The translations under genes were made by a program, and so were the position numbers. Below the pieces are notes generated by a model that saw only the letters and a list, made by a program, of their open reading frames with translations, had not been told where the DNA came from and searched no databases. Positions 44,896-53,900 of a stretch of 64,000 bases of DNA are shown in pieces. The stretch comes from Acidimicrobiia bacterium (lineage in GTDB: Bacteria > Actinomycetota > Acidimicrobiia > Acidimicrobiales > Bin134), in assembly GCA_022822905.1 (NCBI GenBank), contig JAJDYE010000030.1, positions 1 to 64,000 of the forward strand, written 5' to 3'. Each line of letters opens with the position of its first letter. Position 1 is the stretch's first letter.

Positions 44896-45957
44896 TCAGA
44901 TCTGGGCCTCGCGGGGATCCCAGCGCTCGCGGGCCTTGTCGCCTACTCGGTTGAGGGCGAACACGGTCATGAACATCACAATGCCGGGCACGAACACCAG
45001 GTGGGGATGATTTTGGTAGTTCTCCTGACCCGCTTCGATCATGTTGCCCCACGTCGGTTCGGGGGGCTGGATGCCCACGCCCAGGAAGCTGAGCGAGGCC
45101 TCGGCCACGATCAGCACCGCAGTCACCAAGAAGGCGTATGACAACAGCGGCAGGGCAACATTGGGCATCAGCTCCCGGAAGATGACGCGCCGGTTGTCCG
45201 AGCCCATGGCTTTGGCCGCCAAAACGAATTCTCTTTGGGCGAAGGTCAGTGTGTTGGCTCGGGATAATCGGATGTAGGTGGGGATGCCCAACAAGGACAG
45301 CTCCAGCGCCATGGTCCACTGGTTCTGCTCGAACACCGTGGCCATGGCCACCAGCAGAATCAGCGGGGGAAAGGCCAGCATGGAATCAGCCAGGATTCCC
45401 ACCCCGCTATCGAACGTGCCTCGAAAGTAGCCAGCGGCGATTCCGATGACCCCGCCGATGATCAAGCCGATTGCCACCGCCCCCAAGCTGATGATGAGCG
45501 AGGTACGAGCCCCCCACATGACCCCGCCCAGCAGGTCGAGCTCTTGGCTGTTGGTACCCAAGGGGTGCCGGGAGAACAGATCAGGGCGAAGCCGCAGCCC
45601 TTCATCAAACGAGTTCTTAACCAACTTTGATTCGGGCAGGGGAAGCCACTGCACCAAAATGGCCGAAAGCCCGATCATGATCAACCAGACTCCGGAGAGC
45701 CAGGCGGAGGTGTCGAATCCCGCCCCCCAGCGCCGCTGGCAGACCGCATCCAAGCCCAAATAGCCGCCTGCAATGCCGACCAGCACCAAAAGGACCCTGA
45801 TCTCGGCGGTGACGTCGTTGAGCACCATGGTGCCGACGAATATCAAAGCAATGCCGATGGGCAGTAGCGGGGCCTGCCAGATCGAACGTGGCTCCGAGAT
45901 CCGACCCCGGATCTCTGGCTCGCCTTGGGCAATGGTGCTAAACGCTGCTTCAGACAC
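44896..45957 (-). CDS. Peptide/nickel-type ABC permease (OppC-like)
   Basis: A 353-aa inner-membrane permease with a long N-terminal extension (two or three extra hydrophobic segments up to ~residue 115). The DppC/OppC core follows: HPLGTNSQELDLLGGVMWGARTSL, then GIAAGYFRG, and the EAA cytoplasmic loop EFVLAAKAMGSDNRRVIFRELMPN. C-terminal helices end SFLGVGIQPPEPTWGNMI. GTG at 45957 overlaps the upstream permease by 8 bp. The oppD/oppF ATPase genes that usually follow are absent; the next gene is the opposite-strand vapC. Confidence 0.9.
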   Translation of the reverse strand: MSEAAFSTIAQGEPEIRGRISEPRSIWQAPLLPIGIALIFVGTMVLNDVTAEIRVLLVLVGIAGGYLGLDAVCQRRWGAGFDTSAWLSGVWLIMIGLSAILVQWLPLPESKLVKNSFDEGLRLRPDLFSRHPLGTNSQELDLLGGVMWGARTSLIISLGAVAIGLIIGGVIGIAAGYFRGTFDSGVGILADSMLAFPPLILLVAMATVFEQNQWTMALELSLLGIPTYIRLSRANTLTFAQREFVLAAKAMGSDNRRVIFRELMPNVALPLLSYAFLVTAVLIVAEASLSFLGVGIQPPEPTWGNMIEAGQENYQNHPHLVFVPGIVMFMTVFALNRVGDKARERWDPREAQI

Positions 45958-47077
45958 GGCCCCGCCTGATTCTGGGGTCTAGGTACTGATAGGAGATGTC
46001 GATGATGGCGTTCAGCAGTACATAGCCCACCGCCAGCACCAGCACGCCACCCTGAACCACGGTGTAGTTCTTGGGGATCACGCCGAAGGCAACGATCAGC
46101 TTGCCCAACCCTTCAAGCCCGAAAATGGTCTCAATAATCACCGTGCCCCCGATGAGCCGGCCGAGGGTGATGCCGGCAATGGTGATGAGGGAGAACGACG
46201 ATGGCCGCAGCGCGTCACGGAACAAGATCCGCCACGTGGGCATACCCTTGGCCCGAGACGACAGCACGAACTGCTCCTGAAGCGTAGAAAGCATGTCGGC
46301 CCGCAGCAGCCGGGTAAATACCGCGATCTCGCTCAGCGCCAGGGCGAGCGCGGGCAAGAACAGTGAGCGGAGCTGCTCTCTCCAGCTGTCGTCGTAGCGG
46401 TGAGACGCGGTTCTGGGAAAGTCGGGCCACTGGATGAAAACCCAGAACAGTAGCCCGGCCACCACCAGAGCGGCGGCCAAGTACCCAGCCCATCCCGAGA
46501 AGTCCCTTCGCTCCTCCCACCATCGATTGATGGCCAGATAGACCAACCTCAGTGCAATCAAACCGACGATGATCAACCACAAATATCGAGGGACAGACTG
46601 TCGGAACACGAAGAAGAAGATGAACAGCAGGCCGGCCAGGAAAGTCGGTACCGAGATGAAGGTGAACATGGTGCCGCTCACCAATCGGTCGGCCCGATTG
46701 CCCGCGGCGTGGGCCGACCACACTCCCAAGAAGATGGAGATGGAGAACGACATGCCCAGCGCCATCACCGACAGACGCAGGGTGGGTCCCGCGTTGCGTT
46801 GCAACAAGTCGGAGACCGGCTCGTTGGGGGGGCGCAAGGACTGGCCCAAATCACCGGACAACGCGCCACCCAGCCAGTCCACATACCGATCAGTGATTGG
46901 CTTGTCCAAACCCAGCGACTTGCGGATGGCCTCCAGGTCTTCGATGGTTGCGTCCGTTCCCAAGGCGGCCGCCGCCGGGTCGCCAGGAATTAGATCTATC
47001 AGGAAGAACGTGGCCAGGGAAACGAGGAAGAGCACCGGCACGAGCCGGACCAGCTTCAAGCCGACCACTCGCAGCAC
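45950..47077 (-). CDS. Peptide/nickel-type ABC permease (OppB-like)
   Basis: A 375-aa permease with the DppB/OppB start VVGLKLVRLVPVLFLVSLATFFLIDLIPGDPA. The GLDKPITDRYVDWLGGALSGDLGQSL segment is followed by extra membrane helices in the middle (LWLIIVGLIALRLVYLAINR). The EAA loop is QFVLSSRAKGMPTWRILFRDALRP and the end YQYLDPRIR. Longer than typical OppB because of the inserted segment around residues 165-225. GTG at 47077. It pairs with the OppC-like gene. Confidence 0.9.
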   Translation of the reverse strand: MLRVVGLKLVRLVPVLFLVSLATFFLIDLIPGDPAAAALGTDATIEDLEAIRKSLGLDKPITDRYVDWLGGALSGDLGQSLRPPNEPVSDLLQRNAGPTLRLSVMALGMSFSISIFLGVWSAHAAGNRADRLVSGTMFTFISVPTFLAGLLFIFFFVFRQSVPRYLWLIIVGLIALRLVYLAINRWWEERRDFSGWAGYLAAALVVAGLLFWVFIQWPDFPRTASHRYDDSWREQLRSLFLPALALALSEIAVFTRLLRADMLSTLQEQFVLSSRAKGMPTWRILFRDALRPSSFSLITIAGITLGRLIGGTVIIETIFGLEGLGKLIVAFGVIPKNYTVVQGGVLVLAVGYVLLNAIIDISYQYLDPRIRRGRV

Positions 47078-47127
47078 GGTGCTCTTCCTCCCCTAGAGCT
47101 CTAAGAACTCAGTTTGAACAGATTTAC

Positions 47128-48972
47128 TTAGTTCTCCATGTAGGCATTGCCGAACAGGAACAAGGTGGCCATGGTGCGTTGCACGCCCTTGATGTCGGGA
47201 GTGAGCGCCAAGCCTTCTTCGTTCACCGACCAGATAACGCTGGGAAGGTGCTCGGACCAGACGCACTGCACCTCGGCCAGTGCTGCCTGCTGATCCTCCA
47301 GAGTGGCAGCCCGATACAGGTTCTCTAACGCGGCATCCATGTCCGGGTGGCCGAAACCGATCCGGTTGGATCTGCTTTCCGAGTGAAAGTTCTGGTTCAG
47401 CGACGAGATCCAGGTGGCCCCATCTTGGTTGCTTCCCCAACCTGCCATCTCATAATCGGCCTGGATGATCACCCGGGGAATGAGAACGGTGGTGATGCCT
47501 CCGTACTCCGCGGTCACGTCGAAACCGACTCGCTCCAACAGTCCCTCCACTGCCTGGCCGATAGCCGGGGCGGGATCTTGGTCGGTATAGACGAAGAACA
47601 GGGAGCCGTCCCAGCCGGTCTCGTCTTTCACCTCCTGCACCAGCGCAGCAGCGGCGTCGGGATCGTAGGCCGGCTCTAGGTCGGCGCACTCTTGAACAGC
47701 TGGAGACCAGAGCAACGTGCCTTCGTGAGCCAGTGCATTGGTCACAACTCCTGTGCCTTCAAAGGCCCGGTCGTTGATGATCTGGCGGTCGATGGCGTGG
47801 TGAACGGCCTGTCGAATCCGAAAGTCCTGGGCGATCCTCTCGGCGCCTCGCACGCCGTTGTTGAGGAGGAACAGTCCACCCACATTCTGGAGTTCGGTAT
47901 TCAAGACTGTGCCAGCTTCGCGGGCATCCGCAAACACTGTCGGGTCACGCAGGAAGGCAGCATTGAAATCGCCAGCCTGGAAGGCCTCCCAGTTGGCCCT
48001 AGAGCTGCCCGGGAAGGTGAACTCGATCTCCTCGATGCACACTGGCCCACCCCAGTAGTCATCGCGGGCCCTAAGCAGGGTCCGCACGCTGGGCTCCACT
48101 TCGACAACCTCGTATGGCCCGAAGCTGGCCGCGTTGAGCAGGTCGGGAGAAACTGACATCCGGTTGCGGACCAGCCTTTCAGCGCTGGCTTCTTCGGAGG
48201 CGTTAGCCGCCTCTTCCTCCAGCAACTGTGCGATAACCCGCGGGTTCACGATCATGCCGGCCTCATCTCCCAGCACCAGCGGGAACGTGGTCCACGGCTG
48301 TATGAGACGGAAGATGATGGTGTTGTCATCCACCACTTCGGTTGCCTCAAGATCGATGAGCCGCAGAGAACCCTCGATGGTGTTGGTCACACCGTTGCCC
48401 CGACCCTCGAGGAACCGCTGCATGGAGTCGACCACGTCTTGGGCGATCATCTCGTCACCGTTGCCGTAAGTGATGCCCGAGGGAATCACCAACGTCCATT
48501 CGGTGAAGTCGTCATTGGGAGTGAGCGACTCCGCCACATGGGGGTTGTACTGCCCAGCGTCGGGGTCGAAGGTCATCATGATGTCCCACACGTTCACCAG
48601 CTCGGTGCCGCCCACCAGTGATCCGCTACTAGCGGTCGGGTCCATGCTGGAGTTGGGCGAGAAGTTCGCGTAGTTGATCTTGGTGCCTGGAACCGTGGCC
48701 TCGCAGCCACCGGCCAACTCTTCCTCGGTCGGTACTGCGGCTTCGACGTCTTCCGCTTCTTCGATGGGAGCCGATATGGCACTGTCGTCGTCGCCGTCGT
48801 CGGCGGGCTCGGGCGCGGGATCGTCGTCGCCGTCGTCGGCGGGCTCGGCAGGCGCGGGATCGTCTGGAGCGGTTTCGACTCCGTCATCATCGTCGTTGCC
48901 GCAGGCCGCGGCCACCAGGCCGAGCACCATCAACAATGCCAGCAGCTTCAATAGCCATGAACGCATGTGCAT
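47128..48972 (-). CDS. ABC substrate-binding lipoprotein (OppA/DppA-like)
   Basis: A 614-aa extracytoplasmic solute-binding protein family 5 member. The signal ends LVAAACGND with lipidated Cys. Then comes a very acidic Asp/Pro linker of about 50 residues with DDGDDDPAPEPADDGDDD-like repeats. The binding domain follows, with a YNPHVAESLTPNDDFTEWTL segment, the TYGNGDEMIAQDVVDSM core and FRIRQAVHHAIDRQIIN. It delivers peptides or similar solutes to the two permeases downstream. The C-terminal part around DYEMAGWGSNQDGATW is normal. ATG at 48972; an ATG 6 bp on would also work. Confidence 0.92.
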   Translation of the reverse strand: MHMRSWLLKLLALLMVLGLVAAACGNDDDDGVETAPDDPAPAEPADDGDDDPAPEPADDGDDDSAISAPIEEAEDVEAAVPTEEELAGGCEATVPGTKINYANFSPNSSMDPTASSGSLVGGTELVNVWDIMMTFDPDAGQYNPHVAESLTPNDDFTEWTLVIPSGITYGNGDEMIAQDVVDSMQRFLEGRGNGVTNTIEGSLRLIDLEATEVVDDNTIIFRLIQPWTTFPLVLGDEAGMIVNPRVIAQLLEEEAANASEEASAERLVRNRMSVSPDLLNAASFGPYEVVEVEPSVRTLLRARDDYWGGPVCIEEIEFTFPGSSRANWEAFQAGDFNAAFLRDPTVFADAREAGTVLNTELQNVGGLFLLNNGVRGAERIAQDFRIRQAVHHAIDRQIINDRAFEGTGVVTNALAHEGTLLWSPAVQECADLEPAYDPDAAAALVQEVKDETGWDGSLFFVYTDQDPAPAIGQAVEGLLERVGFDVTAEYGGITTVLIPRVIIQADYEMAGWGSNQDGATWISSLNQNFHSESRSNRIGFGHPDMDAALENLYRAATLEDQQAALAEVQCVWSEHLPSVIWSVNEEGLALTPDIKGVQRTMATLFLFGNAYMEN

Positions 48973-49080
48973 TTCCCCCTCGTGGAACTTGGTTCCGACA
49001 CTCTAGGAAACCTGGGCGATGGGGGCAACAGAGACGCCCGACCTCACTTCAAGAGGGTGCAAGCGGGGGGAGTCGCGGCT

Positions 49081-49986
49081 TTAGATGAGAACCTCTTCGA
49101 AGAACTGCCGCATGATGGCGGCGCACTCTTCGGGCTGCTCCAGCTGGAGCATGTGGGTGGCGTCGGGCAGGAAGTCGTAGTCGACGCTGGAGATATCGCT
49201 GAGGTTCAGAGACGGCAGGTACGAAAAGGGCAGCGTGGGGTCGGCCCCGATCACCTTGACCGGACAGCGGACTTTGGCGAAGTCGATGAACGCTCCGAAG
49301 ACGCTGGCGTAGTCGATGATCTGCGCTTCGTACTCCCGAGGGCATCGCAGCTCGAAGCCTTCCCCGTCGGGCGACTCCCGCAGGGTGGAATCAGCCAGCA
49401 GGTCAACCGCCCCGGGAACTGCCGCCTTGTAGGTGGGGAATATCCCGAACAGTTCGGTGAACGCGCTCTTGGTCTTGAACCGATGGGTGCGGCGCCGGGC
49501 TGACTTCGCCATGCGGATCGCGGCTTCTTCGAAGTCTCGAAAGTTCCTGCCCGGCTTGCACAAGGGCGGGTCGAACAAGACGAGTGCAGCGTAGTCGCTG
49601 CCCTTGGATTCAGAAATGAGGGGCGTGAGGCATGACACGGAGTGGAATACGCCAACCTGCGGTTTCTTGCCGAATTGCCGGCCAATCTCCTCAAGTATTC
49701 GGTCATGATCGCCAACCAGCGTCGGAACACTGTGGTTTTCCAGGCCGCCCACCGCGTTCCAACCATGGTTCCTCATGTCGTAGACGATGAGGTCGAAGTC
49801 GTCGGTCAGGAGCGACCAGAACGGATAGTAGAGATCAATGGCCAGGCCATTGCCATGGCTGAGGATCAGCCGAGTTCCATCGGGGTTTCCGTGGCGGCGA
49901 AGTAAGACCGACGACTCTTCATCCATTCTCACTTCGTGGACAGACCGCGGCTCGGGAATGCTCCAAGCCGATTCTTGCTCCGTCAC
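49081..49986 (-). CDS. Alpha/beta hydrolase at the end of the PKS block
   Basis: A 301-aa alpha/beta-hydrolase fold protein. Oxyanion region ILSHGNGLAIDLYYPFW, early strand IVYDMRNHGWNA, nucleophile elbow VFHSVSCL (Ser, with His and Ser in place of the flanking Gly), acid in IGADPTLPF and catalytic His in PDATHMLQLEQPEE. It lies 2 bp after the phosphopantetheinyl transferase gene, last in the same-strand run from the PKS, so it could release or edit the acyl product like a type II thioesterase. That role is inference. GTG start at 49986. Confidence 0.8.
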   Translation of the reverse strand: MTEQESAWSIPEPRSVHEVRMDEESSVLLRRHGNPDGTRLILSHGNGLAIDLYYPFWSLLTDDFDLIVYDMRNHGWNAVGGLENHSVPTLVGDHDRILEEIGRQFGKKPQVGVFHSVSCLTPLISESKGSDYAALVLFDPPLCKPGRNFRDFEEAAIRMAKSARRRTHRFKTKSAFTELFGIFPTYKAAVPGAVDLLADSTLRESPDGEGFELRCPREYEAQIIDYASVFGAFIDFAKVRCPVKVIGADPTLPFSYLPSLNLSDISSVDYDFLPDATHMLQLEQPEECAAIMRQFFEEVLI

Positions 49987-49988
49987 GG

Positions 49989-50693
49989 TTACGGGCTTAC
50001 TTCATAGGCGATGGCGGCGGCGAACTCCCTCGTTCCCATATCCTCCAAGCACCAAGTCGTCTCGGGGATTTGAGCAAACTGGCAGATGCTCTTGGCCGCT
50101 CCCCGGCGCATGTCTTCGGGGATCTCCAATTCTGCGACCTTCATGGACAGGCCCTTGCCGTGGGCCTTCACGAGCGCTTCTTTGATCGTCCAGAAGCGAA
50201 AGAACTTATGAAGCTGCTGGCACCCGTCAAGCGATTCCAACTCGGCCTTCTCATGCGGGCTGAATACGCCTTCAATGAGGTTCTCGAGATTCCGGCGAGG
50301 GGCCCGCTCCTCAACATCCACACCTAGGCGGCCCCTGGGAGCCACGGCAACCAACCCGTGGTTGCCGCTGTGACTCACGTTGAAGCTGATGGAAGCAGGC
50401 AGGCCGTTGACCAGGGCAAACGGCTTGCCGTGTTTGGCGGCCTCGAACCCCAGCGATTCGTTTGGACAACCGAGTTGGCGGCCAAGAATGGCACGGAGCG
50501 CGGCGCGGCACAGCACATACCGCCGTTGAGCGGTTGGGGATTGAAAGCGCTCCCAGCGCGAGCGCTCTTCCCCGTCAAGCCACGTAAGGGCCTCGACTTC
50601 GCGCCCCTGATGGGCGGTCAGATCGACATGGAATACGGCAATAGCACCGATGCTTTTGAACCGGTGCCACCAGCTATCTGGGTCGGTGATCAA
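49989..50693 (-). CDS. 4'-phosphopantetheinyl transferase (Sfp type)
   Basis: A 234-aa Sfp-type enzyme that transfers phosphopantetheine from CoA to carrier-protein serines. Motifs: AKHGKPFAL, SISFNVSHSGNHGLVAVAP, LGVDVEE (magnesium-binding acids) and FFRFWTIKEALVKAHGKGLS. Two-domain length typical of secondary-metabolism PPTases. The TTG start at 50693 overlaps the ACP stop (TTGA), an unusual start kept by coupling. It should activate both the free ACP and the ACP inside the PKS. Confidence 0.93.
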   Translation of the reverse strand: MITDPDSWWHRFKSIGAIAVFHVDLTAHQGREVEALTWLDGEERSRWERFQSPTAQRRYVLCRAALRAILGRQLGCPNESLGFEAAKHGKPFALVNGLPASISFNVSHSGNHGLVAVAPRGRLGVDVEERAPRRNLENLIEGVFSPHEKAELESLDGCQQLHKFFRFWTIKEALVKAHGKGLSMKVAELEIPEDMRRGAAKSICQFAQIPETTWCLEDMGTREFAAAIAYEVSP

Positions 50694-50932
50694 CCAGCGG
50701 ATTCGAGGTGGTTGATGAGGTCTTGAGGTGTCAAGAGCTCGGCGAACTCCTCAGCGGAGATGTCGGTGCCGAACTCCTGGTTGACCATTTGCCAGAACGC
50801 CACGATGTCGGAAGAAGCGACACCTGCATCGGCAACGTTGCGAGACAGGTCCAAGGGCTGACCTGCTTCTCGTCCATCAATCTCCAGCGTCTGGTCGACG
50901 ATGGACCTGATTCGCTCTTCAGTTGAAGACAT
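50690..50932 (-). CDS. Free-standing acyl carrier protein
   Basis: An 80-aa carrier protein. The attachment site reads VADAGVASSDIVAFWQMV, where GVASS replaces the usual G.DSL; one of the two Ser is the likely pantetheinylation site. The helix IV region AEEFAELLTPQDLINHLE is normal. GGAG lies 6 bases before the ATG. It is 60 bp after the PKS, whose last module has no carrier of its own, so it is probably the partner of that terminal KS. Confidence 0.82.
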   Translation of the reverse strand: MSSTEERIRSIVDQTLEIDGREAGQPLDLSRNVADAGVASSDIVAFWQMVNQEFGTDISAEEFAELLTPQDLINHLESAG

Positions 50933-50992
50933 TCACCTGCTCCTTTGCAACCGATTGAAAGCAGGGAAAGCGTATCAAGGAGCGCGAAATTG

Positions 50993-53900
50993 TCAATCGT
51001 CCTCCGAGCCCGTGGACTGTGGCGGCGCTTCTACCCAGAAGCTCTGCCGCTGGAACGGGTAGTCGGGCAGCGAGATCCGACGACGCTCCTCGCCCTGGAA
51101 CAAGCTCTCGAATTGAATCGCCTGCCCATCGGCATATTCCGCCGCAATGACTGCAAGCGGGTCATGGCCGCTCTCAGGCGCCGCCGCACCGCTCCGAACT
51201 CGCTGCTCGCCGACCTCATGGAGAGCGTTGAGTTGCTGGCGGAGCGACTTGGCGTCGCTGAACACCAACCCAGCCCGATGCGAGAAGTGGCTTCGCCCCA
51301 TGCTTGCCGTCCACGCCAGGTCGGAGAGCAGCGGATCGGTTGCCGCACCGGCTGCCGAAAGCTCCTCAGCGTGCTCGTCGAGCCAGGAGAGATACCGCCG
51401 GGCGAGCTCGCTCAACGCCTCCGGTGTCTTGGCCGACAACGGCAGCAGCCGTCTTGTCGGCGGCTCCGATCCCCCATCGAGCGGCGATTCCCCGGCTGCC
51501 ACGGCTTGCGGTGACCCCACCGGCTGCCACGGCCTTCTTATTCCATCGGAATCATCAGCAGTGGATTGGTACCCCTCAACCACGATGTGCGAATTGGCGC
51601 CGGAGATTCCGAATGAGTTGACCGCGGCCAACGATTGGCGGCCCCGGTCTCCTGGCCATTCAATCGGCTCGGTGGCCACACTCAGCGGCATCCTCGCCCA
51701 ATCGATCTCGGGACTCGGCTCGCTGAAGTGCAGGTGCTTCGGCAGCGTCCCATGCCTCATCCCCAGCACCACCTTGATCAAGCTGGCCATCCCGGCCGCG
51801 CCTTCGAGGTGCCCGATGTTGGTCTTCACCGATCCGATCCATACCGGGCGGTCTTCCTCGCGCCCCTGGCCATAGACGGCGGCAATGGCGCTGGCCTCCA
51901 CCGCATCTCCCACTGCGGTGCCTGCTCCGTGTGCTTCCACATAGTCCACCTCATCCGCTGAGATGCCAGCTCGGGCCAGCGCCTCCACCATGACCCGCTC
52001 CTGGGCCCGACCGCTGGGAACGGTGACGGCAAGGCCCGCCCCGGTCTGGCTCACCGCCGACCCTCGGACAACCCCCCAGATCCGATCGCCGTCGGCCTCG
52101 GCATCGCCCAACCGCTTCAGCACCACAACGCCGCATCCCTCGCCGCGGACATAGCCGTCGGCCGAGGCGTCAAACGACTTGCACTGCCCCTGCGATGACA
52201 GCATGTCGGCCTCGACCAGCGCATTGGTGACCGCAGTCGACAAGATGGCGTTCACGCCCCCCACCAGGGCGATGTCGGTCTCCCCTCTCCGAAGGCCCTC
52301 CATCGCTTGGTGTACGGCAAACAGCGACGACGCGCAGGCCAAGTCCAGCGGCACTGCCGGTCCCTCGATGCCCAGCGAGAACGCCACCTTTCCCACGGTC
52401 ACGCTTCCCGCGGTATTGAGATGACCCCCAGCTCGACCGCTCCTCTGGATGACGCCCCGGTATTCGCTTACACCGAGACCGATATACAGCCCGCTGCGGC
52501 TTCCCTTCAGACGTTCGGGATCGATAGCGGCATCCTCAACCGCCTGCCAGCTGGTCTCCAGCAATAGCCGTTGCAGCGGATCAATCGACCACGCCTCCCT
52601 CGGCGCAACCCGGAAGAACTGAGGATCAAAGGCGTCGAGTCCCTCGATGAACGAACCCCTGCGGTAGATGGCATCGTCGGCGGCCGGATCGCCGAGGACC
52701 CCCTCCCATGAACCGCCGTCTTGGCGTCCGTCGGTAACCGTGTTCTCGCCGGCCTCCAGCAGGCGCCAGAAGGCCGATAGGTCCTCGGCTCCGGGGAACC
52801 GACAGGCCATGCCAACGATGGCGATCCCCTCGTCGTCCGACTGGGCAGCCCGGGGCCGGGACACCTCGACCGGTTCTTGGGGTTCGGCGACTTCGCCAGC
52901 CTGTCCGAACTCCTGGGACAGGTGACGGGCCAGTCCAGTGACGTCCGGGTAGTCGAAAATCGCGGTGTTCGACACGGTGTACTCGCCGGCAAACGCCCGG
53001 TTCAGCCGGTTCCGCAGTTCCACCACCATCAGCGAGTCCATGCCCAAGTCGGCGAACACAGCCGATTCGTTGGGCAGGTCGGGCAACCGCATCACAGCTT
53101 GCAGCTCTAGTTGCAGGTGCGAGATCAACTTTTCCTCGCGCTCCGCGGCGGCGGCATTCCTGAGGTCGTCCAACAGATCGACCGACGATTCCTGGGATTC
53201 GCCAGACGCATCAGCCGACAGCAGATCCTCCAAGAAGAGCGATCGGGCGTCGGGGCCTTCGGAGACCACCTGCCAGTCGACCGCCGCCACCATGCCCATG
53301 GTCACGTCTTGGCGCACCAGATGGTCGAACGCCTTCAATCCCTGCTCGGGGGTGAGCCACCCCGTGCCCGCTGCTTCGAGTTGCCCGGCGATCCGCTCCC
53401 GGTGCTCCTCGGCCTCACCCAGCCCCGACCACGCTCCCCAGGCAATCGACTGCCCGGGCAGGCCCAGTGAACGGCGGTGGGCGGCGAGCTGGTCCAAGAA
53501 CGCGTTGGCGGCGGCGTGGTTCGACTGTCCTGAATTGCCCAAGACCCCGGCCACACTGGAGAACAACACGAACAGATCGAGATCACGGTCTTCAGTGGCC
53601 CGATGCAGATGCCAGGCCCCTAACATCTTCGGCCACAGCACCTCCTCGAACTTCTCCCAGGTCTGGTTGGTGAGCGCGCCGTCGGACAGCACGCCCACGC
53701 TGTGGATCACACCCCCGAGTGGCGGTAGATCGGCGTCGATCCTGGCCAGCATCTGGTCGATGGCGGATGGGTCGGTCACATCGGCCAGCTCGACCTCCAC
53801 CGCCACTCCCTGTCGACGGAGCTCGCTGATCGCCTCCTCCGCCTCGGGATCGGGGGGCCGCCTCCCGTTCAACACGATGGCCCCCGCGCCTCGGCCGGCC

